A stretch of DNA of 64,000 bases from Primulina eburnea (lineage: Eukaryota > Streptophyta > Magnoliopsida > Lamiales > Gesneriaceae), in NCBI RefSeq assembly GCF_022965805.1, contig NW_027331298.1, positions 36,001-100,000 of the forward strand. Direction: 5' to 3'. Made by a program: the position numbers and the translations under genes. Shown here in pieces: positions 57,552 through 64,000 of the stretch (its first letter is position 1; each line of letters opens with the position of its first letter). Below the pieces are notes generated by a model that was given only the letters and a program-made list of their open reading frames with translations, ran no database searches and was not told the origin of the DNA.

Positions 57552-59371
57552 TGTAAGGCTCGAGAATTGTCAATTGGCATTGATGTGAGACTTGAAACCA
57601 TGAGAATGCATGAAATATAGAGTGGAATTTTTGAAGCATGGCCGAAGCCACACCGCACCCGCGGTGTTAGAGATACAGCACCCGCGGTGCATTGAGAGGA
57701 AATTGAGGGAAATGTGCGAACAGACACCGCACCCGCGGTGCTAGCACGACCGCACCCGCGGTGTGAGACCGCACCCGCGGTCATGTAAGGACCGCACCCG
57801 CGGTCTAAGTGCTACATTTTTGGATGAACTCGCCGTGAGCATAGCGCACCCGCGCTCTTGAGACACCGCACCCGCGGTCTGCATGCGAAATTGCCACCTT
57901 CGATTTTTGTCTTGACACATGGCATGAGGTATATATATGTTATGTTGACACATCACTCCTTCATTCTTCAGAATTCAGAACCGAGAGCTCCCAAGAAATC
58001 CTTCAAGTTTCTTCATGCTAAAAAGTAGAATTATGCAAGAGTTGTTCATCCGATTTTAATTCTGAGGTAAGATTTGTGTTCCTTGCATTGAAGGCTACAA
58101 AGTGACGTAAGTTTGATATAATTCCCGTATGATTCAGATTGTGGATGTTGGGGAACTTATGATTTTGTTGCGAATATGTGTTCTTGATATGCTAAGCATC
58201 GTAGAAACGTAAACGGATTGAATTACGGATGTCGTATGCTATAGGTTCAATTTTCCAGCATGTATTATGTGAAGATTATGCAGAATTTGGTATACCTGTT
58301 TGTATTGGATGAGATTATGAGTTATTGAGATTGATTATGATATTGTTATGTTGAGATTGAGTTGGCCGGTATTGAGAAATAAGCCGTTACGCCGTTGAAT
58401 TGTATTGAAATCAGTTACAGATTTGTACATTGAGTTAGTTGAGATGCTTGTTGATAGAGTGTGTCTACACATTGCCATTTCAGATTATATTGGTTATTGT
58501 GAACTCGAGACTTCGACTGCGACATCGACGATTCGACAAGAAAGGTATAATTCATGTGGTCTTGGGATTGCACAACTCGATTCAGATTTGATACGAGTTT
58601 CCCTAAATCACATACTAGATAGTTATTACATTGATTATGTAATGTTTCGTTTATTGATTTATATTTGAGTCTTGAGATAGGAGAGATTGGCAGACTTGCC
58701 AAAACTAGACGTTTCGGTGTATCGACGCATAGAAACAGATTTGTTATATGTGTAGACCCTCGATACAGAGTTGACCGAAGTCTAAGAATAAGACGTACCG
58801 TTGCCCCGAGTGGCTGGGTAGGTGACAGACCGTCTTATTCACACCGGGATCCCTAGATTAGAAAAGAGTCGAGTCAAGATTTGAATTGTGGAATACAGAT
58901 TTGTATTCTTCTACATGTTTAGATTTATATTCATGTTACTTGTTACATATGCTATGCTTTTGTACATGATTATTACATTGCATGCATACATGTTTTATAC
59001 TGGGATATGTTCTCACCGGAGTTATCCGGCTGTTGTCGTGTCTGTATGTGTGCATGGCAACAGGTGGGGCAGGATCAGGGTCACGACGAGGATGAGAGAG
59101 TTGAGTTGATAGCGTGGTGATGCCGGGTGTAGTAGCAGATTACCAGTAGTTTCTGTTTAGATTTGAACTACTTGTATTTGAGATTCGAACACTAGTGTAT
59201 GATTGTACCAGACAGATATGTATGTACATTATGTTGTTTATTTCAGTTAACGACATGTTATGCTTTATCTATACATTTGAATTAATGTTAAAAGCAAATT
59301 TTTGACCCACATTTTCGAACAAAGATCCAATTAAATCCCAAAAGAATTGAGTTAGAGCCCGGGTCCCCACA
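57552..59371 (+). repeat. 5' LTR of Z (1820 bp)
   Basis: Runs from TGTAAGGCTCGAG to GGGTCCCCACA. The start and end are homologous to the X LTR. Eight ACCGCACCCGCGGT-type boxes lie at 57648-57882. No gene is supported; small frames near 58405-58670 have no recognisable content. Confidence 0.9.
57648..57882. repeat. Eight ACCGCACCCGCGGT-like boxes in the Z LTR
   Basis: Boxes ACCGCACCCGCGGTG/C alternate with AT-richer spacers. A variant GCGCACCCGCGCTC follows GCCGTGAGCAT, a combination also present in the Y LTR (GCCGTGAGTAGAGTGCACC, GCCGTGAGCTTAGCGCACC) although the rest of the two LTRs is unrelated by eye. Confidence 0.88.
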
Positions 59372-59376
59372 ACAGG

Positions 59377-59388
59377 TGGTATCAGAGC
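59377..59388 (+). promoter_or_regulatory. Primer binding site of Z (initiator tRNA-Met)
   Basis: TGGTATCAGAGC, five bases after the LTR end. Confidence 0.93.
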
Positions 59389-59627
59389 AGTAGGTTCTGT
59401 AGACTGAGATAGAATAGAATGAGCGGGGTAGATCGAGTCATCTTCCTTGCTTTTGAGATGCTAGCATGCTTTATTGCTTTCCCTATTATATGTTGTTGTA
59501 TTATCTGAATTGATTTACAGCATTTCAAGCCTGAATTAGAACCGATTCTCGATCAGAGGTATATGATCAGAGAAGGGCTGAGACAGATGACATTGGGTGT
59601 GTACTAATCAGTTTTATGATCAGATTT
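59389..59627 (+). other. Leader of Z
   Basis: Short untranslated leader between the primer site and the gag ATG; no repeat block or gene is seen. Confidence 0.7.
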
Positions 59628-62600
59628 ATGCCGCCTAGACGAGTGCCACAACCAGAGCAGGGTAGCACATCCGGTGCACAGATGGATGTCACCGCTACGC
59701 CGATGGAGACTTTATTGAAGAGATTCCAGTCTTTCCATCCGCCTACTCTGAAAGGCACAGAAAGTGCAGTAGAATGCGAGAGCTGGCTCGATGATATCGA
59801 GATGTTGTTTGAGTCGTTGGCCTATACTGACGAGCGACGTGTGAAGCTGATAGGGCATCAGATGCAAGAGGTTGCAAAGAGCTGGTGGTTGACTACGAAG
59901 AGAGCCTTGGAGCACCGAGGCATTGATATCACGTGGAAAGTCTTCAAAGATGAGTTCTATCAGCGCTTCTTTCCCGTTTCCTACCGGAAAGATAAGGGAG
60001 CTGAATTTGCGAATCTGAAGCAGGGACAGTGGAACATCGAGGAGTATGTTGCTAAATTTTCTGCATTGCTACGATTTGCACCGCATGTGGCCGGAAACGA
60101 CGAGGCAGTGGCCGATCAGTTCATCAACGGACTGAATCCCGATGTCTTTACTTTGGTGAACACGGGCCGTCCTAGTACTTTTTCGGAGGCACTGAACCGA
60201 GCAAAGGGAGCAGAGGCTGGCTTGATCAGGCAGCGAGGAGCTTCCTACGGTGTTCAGGGGCAGAGACCGCCACAGTCCACGACCGTGCAGTTTCCACCAC
60301 CTCCTCCTCGTTTTGACAGTGGAGCTAGTGGTAGTGGCAAGAAGGATTTTCTGAAGGCCAAGGGCAAACAGTTTAAGAAATCTGGGAGCAGTTCATCGAG
60401 TTCGAGTGGATCTCGACAGAGAGGTCAGGGGTCAGAGTATAGTGGCGCATACTGTGGTTCATGCGGAGGGCGACACGCGACGGAGCAATGTCAAGGAGTT
60501 CTGGGACGCTGCAACATCTGTAGGCAACCGAGACACTTTGCCAGAGTTTGTCCCCAGAGAGGTGCATCACGATTCCAGAGTACAGGATCATCAGCACCAG
60601 CGCCACAGATGGAGAGACAGGCATCTTCGGTACACTCCTTTCAGCCACCCTCTACACAGACCCAGCAGAGGCCAGGAGGTAGTCAGACGGTGAGTCAGCC
60701 TCCTCGACAGCAGGCACGTGTTTTTGCCCTGACAGAGGAGCAGGCGCAGGAGGCGCCAGATGACGTTATTGCAGGTAACTGTTTTCTTTGCGGTTATCCT
60801 GCATATGTGTTGATAGACACAGGGGCATCTCATACATTTATATCTGAACATTTTGCATTGAGACATTCATTGCCTGTTGAGTCGTTGTCGACAGTAGTAT
60901 CTATAGCTTCTCCGTTGGGAAGTGGTTTGATATCTGTGACTACTGTTAGACACTGTATGCTTCAGTTTGAGGGGCATGAGATTGATCTTGATTGTGTAGT
61001 ACTTGGTTTAGCTGATTTTGACTGTATAGTTGGCATAGACATGTTGACCAAGTACAGGGCCACGGTAGATTGTTTCCACAAGATTGTCAGATTCAGACCC
61101 GAGATGACAGACGAGTGGAAATTCTACGGCAAGGGCTCCAGATCTCGGATTCCCTTAGTATCTGCTCTGACTATGAGTAGATTGCTTCAGAGAGGAGCAG
61201 AGGGCTTTCTCGTATATTCAGTAGACCTACTGAAGTCGAGCCCAGCATTGGCAGATTTGCCAGTGGTTTGCGAGTTTGCAGATGTTTTTCCTGATGAGAT
61301 TCCAGGGTTGCCTCCGGTTCGAGAGGTTGATTTCAGCATAGATCTTATGCCCGGTTCTGTTCCTATTTCGAGAGCTCCGTATAGGATGGCACCGATAGAG
61401 CTGAAAGAGTTGAAAGCACAGTTGGAGGATCTTCTGTCCAAGGGATATATCAGACCCAGTGTATCTCCTTGGGGTGCTCCGGTGCTTTTTGTTAGAAAGA
61501 AAGATGGCTCGATGCGACTGTGTATTGATTACAGGCAGTTGAATAAGGCAACAGTGAAGAACAAGTATCCGTTGCCTCGCATCGACGATTTGTTTGATCA
61601 GTTACAGGGATCTTCGGTATATTCGAAGATTGATTTGAGATCAGGGTATCATCAACTTAGAGTTAGAGATGTTGATATTCCGAAGACTGCATTCCGAACC
61701 AGGTATGGACATTACGAGTTTGTTGTTATGCCTTTCGGTTTGACGAATGCACCAGCGGTGTTTATGAGTCTGATGAACCGCATTTTTCAGAGATATTTAG
61801 ATGATTTTGTGATTGTGTTTATTGACGATATTTTGGTGTATTCGAAGAGTTTGACTGAGCATGCAGATCACCTGAGAATTGCGCTGAAGACTTTGCGACA
61901 GGAGCAGTTGTATGCTAAACTGTCCAAGTGTGAATTTTGGCTGAGACAGGTTGTCTTCTTAGGGCACATTATATCTGGAGATGGTATTGCGGTAGATCCG
62001 AGTAAAGTTGAGGCTGTGATCAGTTGGCCGAGACCGACTTCTGTGCCAGAGATACGCAGTTTCATGGGTCTAGCCGGGTATTATCGACGTTTTATTCGAG
62101 ACTTCTCCAGTATAGCGAAGCCGATTACCCAGTTGACACAGAAGAACATGTCATTTGTGTGGTCAGAAGAGTGTGAGAGCAGTTTTGTTGAGCTGAAGAA
62201 GAGGCTGACTAGTGCGCCTGTCTTGACGATTCCATCAGGTACAGGTGAGTTCGTTGTATATTGTGATGCATCTCACAGAGGGCTTGGATGTGTTCTTATG
62301 CAGCGAGGGCACGTGATAGCATACGCCTCTAGACAGCTGAAGCCGCACGAGACTCGTTATCCGATTCATGATCTTGAATTGGCGGCGATTGTATTTGCTT
62401 TGAAGATCTGGCGTCATTATCTGTATGGCGAGAAATTTGAGATTTATTCCGATCATAAAAGCCTGAAATATCTCTTTTCTCAGTCAGAGTTGAATATGAG
62501 GCAGCGACGATGGCTTGATCTGCTAAAAGATTTTGATTGCGAGATCAAGTACCATCCAGGAAAGTCGAATGCAGCGGCAGACGCTTTGAGTCGAAAGGTA

Positions 62601-64000
62601 TGTGCTCTTTCCTTGTCGACTGTAGGTGTATCGAGTTTAGTAGAAGATTGTTGCTTGTCTGGATTGACATTTGATACAGAGAGTAGACCGCTGCGACTTG
62701 CTGCGATTCAGATTGAGCCAGATCTGATTTCGAGGATCAAAGAAGCACAGAGAACTGATCCGAATGTACAGAGATCGATTGATATGGTCAGAGCTGGACA
62801 TATCTCAGAATATCAGGTTAGAGATTCTGTTCTGTATGTGAATAACCGCTTAGTGGTGCCAGATGTTTCAGATTTGAGACGACAGATCATGTCAGAGGCA
62901 CACTGTAGTCGGTTCAGCATTCATCCTGGTGGCAGAAAGATGTACAATGATTTGAAGACACAATTCTGGTGGAAGCAGATGAAGACAGATATTGCAGAAT
63001 TTGTGTCTAAATGTCTGAATTGCCAACAGGTGAAGGCAGAAAGGAAGAAACCCGGAGGTCTACTTCAGAGTTTGTCTGTTCCTGAATGGAAATGGGACCA
63101 CATTTCCATGGATTTCGTGACAAAGTTACCTCGATCTTCGCGGGGCTGTGACGCGATTTGGGTTGTGATAGACAGACTGACCAAATCAGCGTGCTTTATT
63201 CCATACAGGATGACCTATCGACATGATCAGATGGCAGAGTTGTATGTCAAAGAGGTCGTCAGATTGCATGGTGTGCCGAAGTCGATCATATCAGATCGTG
63301 ATCCACGATTCACTTCTCACTTTTGGCACAGCTTGCAGCAGGCTTTGGGTACGACTTTACACCTGAGCACTGCTTATCATCCCCAGACAGACGGACAGTC
63401 AGAGCGGACTATCCAGACTTTAGAGGACATGCTGAGAGCTGTAGTACTAGATTTTGGTACTAGTTGGCAAGATTCATTGCCGTTGTGTGAGTTTTCATAC
63501 AACAACAGCTATCAGACGAGCATAGAGATGGCACCGTTCGAAGCTTTATACGGAAAGAAGTGCAGATCTTCGTTGTACTGGGATGATATTTCTGAGGTAC
63601 CAGAATTAGGGCCTGATATGATTCGTGAGATGACAGAAAAAGTGAAGATCATTCAGAAACGAATGAAAACGGCACAGGATAGGCAAGCGAAGTACGCCAA
63701 TATTAGACGTAGACCGTTAGTATTCGAACAGGGAGACAAAGTATTTTTGAAGATTTCACCTTTCAGAGGCGTTGTCAGATTTGGCAAGCGAGGAAAGTTG
63801 TCTCCTAGATACGTCGGTCCGTATGAGATCCTTGAGAAGATTGGCGATCGAGCTTACCGACTTGCTCTTCCTCCTTCACTGTCCGGTATACATGATGTTT
63901 TTCATGTATCGATGTTGCGCAGATACATGCCGGATGATTCTCATGTCATTCAACCTGAAGAAGCCGAGTTAGATCAGACTTTGAGCTATGTTGAGCGACC
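59628..64000 (+). CDS. gag-pol: Z gag-pol polyprotein, open to the window end
   Basis: I translated the frame from ATG 59628 codon by codon to 64000 and found no stop in 1457 codons; the protein continues beyond the window. Start: [15 protein letters not shown]. Capsid: [50 protein letters not shown]. Zinc knuckle [14 protein letters not shown] near residue 295, with R in place of the usual G before H. Protease [13 protein letters not shown] (D397). RT catalytic [10 protein letters not shown] (D733, D734). RNase [12 protein letters not shown]. Integrase HHCC region, then D1182, D1223 and E1259 with the family spacing of 35 residues between the last two. The SH3-like [17 protein letters not shown] is complete and the chromodomain-like end is just beginning. 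This is the only fully open polyprotein in the window. Confidence 0.95.
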   Translation, partial: MPPRRVPQPEQGSTSGAQMDVTATPMETLLKRFQSFHPPTLKGTESAVECESWLDDIEMLFESLAYTDERRVKLIGHQMQEVAKSWWLTTKRALEHRGIDITWKVFKDEFYQRFFPVSYRKDKGAEFANLKQGQWNIEEYVAKFSALLRFAPHVAGNDEAVADQFINGLNPDVFTLVNTGRPSTFSEALNRAKGAEAGLIRQRGASYGVQGQRPPQSTTVQFPPPPPRFDSGASGSGKKDFLKAKGKQFKKSGSSSSSSSGSRQRGQGSEYSGAYCGSCGGRHATEQCQGVLGRCNICRQPRHFARVCPQRGASRFQSTGSSAPAPQMERQASSVHSFQPPSTQTQQRPGGSQTVSQPPRQQARVFALTEEQAQEAPDDVIAGNCFLCGYPAYVLIDTGASHTFISEHFALRHSLPVESLSTVVSIASPLGSGLISVTTVRHCMLQFEGHEIDLDCVVLGLADFDCIVGIDMLTKYRATVDCFHKIVRFRPEMTDEWKFYGKGSRSRIPLVSALTMSRLLQRGAEGFLVYSVDLLKSSPALADLPVVCEFADVFPDEIPGLPPVREVDFSIDLMPGSVPISRAPYRMAPIELKELKAQLEDLLSKGYIRPSVSPWGAPVLFVRKKDGSMRLCIDYRQLNKATVKNKYPLPRIDDLFDQLQGSSVYSKIDLRSGYHQLRVRDVDIPKTAFRTRYGHYEFVVMPFGLTNAPAVFMSLMNRIFQRYLDDFVIVFIDDILVYSKSLTEHADHLRIALKTLRQEQLYAKLSKCEFWLRQVVFLGHIISGDGIAVDPSKVEAVISWPRPTSVPEIRSFMGLAGYYRRFIRDFSSIAKPITQLTQKNMSFVWSEECESSFVELKKRLTSAPVLTIPSGTGEFVVYCDASHRGLGCVLMQRGHVIAYASRQLKPHETRYPIHDLELAAIVFALKIWRHYLYGEKFEIYSDHKSLKYLFSQSELNMRQRRWLDLLKDFDCEIKYHPGKSNAAADALSRKVCALSLSTVGVSSLVEDCCLSGLTFDTESRPLRLAAIQIEPDLISRIKEAQRTDPNVQRSIDMVRAGHISEYQVRDSVLYVNNRLVVPDVSDLRRQIMSEAHCSRFSIHPGGRKMYNDLKTQFWWKQMKTDIAEFVSKCLNCQQVKAERKKPGGLLQSLSVPEWKWDHISMDFVTKLPRSSRGCDAIWVVIDRLTKSACFIPYRMTYRHDQMAELYVKEVVRLHGVPKSIISDRDPRFTSHFWHSLQQALGTTLHLSTAYHPQTDGQSERTIQTLEDMLRAVVLDFGTSWQDSLPLCEFSYNNSYQTSIEMAPFEALYGKKCRSSLYWDDISEVPELGPDMIREMTEKVKIIQKRMKTAQDRQAKYANIRRRPLVFEQGDKVFLKISPFRGVVRFGKRGKLSPRYVGPYEILEKIGDRAYRLALPPSLSGIHDVFHVSMLRRYMPDDSHVIQPEEAELDQTLSYVER

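Larger units (their letters stand above)
57552..64000 (+). mobile_element. Z: Ty3/gypsy chromovirus-like element with an open gag-pol frame, cut by window end
   Basis: 5' LTR, primer site and a gag-pol frame without stops to the last base of the window. It inserted into the 3' LTR of Y and is the youngest insertion on this side. Its proteins are close to the decayed element G. The 3' LTR is not in the window, so age by LTR comparison is not possible here. Confidence 0.93.

Noticed and set aside
58405..58668. 87-codon plus-strand frame in the Z LTR
   Set aside because: Overlaps an opposing frame of equal length and shows no family resemblance.

Overview
The window is plant nuclear DNA and consists almost entirely of nested LTR retrotransposons plus one long tandem satellite. 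A flowering plant, probably a eudicot, is indicated by Athila-type and chromovirus-type Ty3/gypsy polyproteins, a Ty1/copia element with plant initiator-Met primer sites, an Athila primer site matching plant tRNA-Asp, and a degraded cytokinin-activating LOG gene. No intact host gene and no tRNA or rRNA gene was found. Nearly all coding capacity is retroelement gag-pol, mostly broken.

Left part (1-20441). A1, an Athila-type element on the minus strand (1-11527, left LTR cut by the window edge), carries gag, protease-RT-RNaseH-integrase and an env-position ORF, with two in-frame TGA stops and a gag frameshift. It sits inside G, a decayed minus-strand chromovirus-like element (11528-15186). W, a second, much decayed Athila/Tat-like element (15187-20441, minus), lies in the gag of G. 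In the slot between pol and the 3' untranslated region, where A1 has its env-position ORF, W has an intronless full-length LOG-like sequence and a second unidentified coding segment. A 25-N assembly gap (20442-20466) ends W.

Middle (20467-34753). V is a copia element on the minus strand (LTR 20600-22773, interior, LTR 27797-29963). More copia leader lies left of its first LTR, so the structure is a recombinant. V sits in the gag of S, a minus-strand gypsy element (29964-32123) with 21 GAACAGTAA-like boxes in its leader and a predicted leader intron. S sits in the integrase of T, a plus-strand chromovirus-like element of which the 3' end and LTR remain (32124-34753).

Satellite (34754-47673). 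About 30 head-to-tail units of roughly 362-364 bp are derived from the catalytic core of a gypsy integrase. They form a 12-unit, 4347-bp higher-order repeat and are interrupted by a copia solo LTR (40945-43006) with a perfect 5-bp target duplication.

Right part (47674-64000). X, a minus-strand gypsy 3' end (47674-49886), is interrupted by Y, a young plus-strand element (49887-57551) with one in-frame TAG. The 3' LTR of Y is interrupted by Z (57552 to window end), whose gag-pol frame is fully open from 59628 to the last base. Order of insertion on each side is read directly from who interrupts whom. A recurrent theme is GC-rich, self-complementary short repeats in the LTRs or leaders of at least five otherwise different elements.
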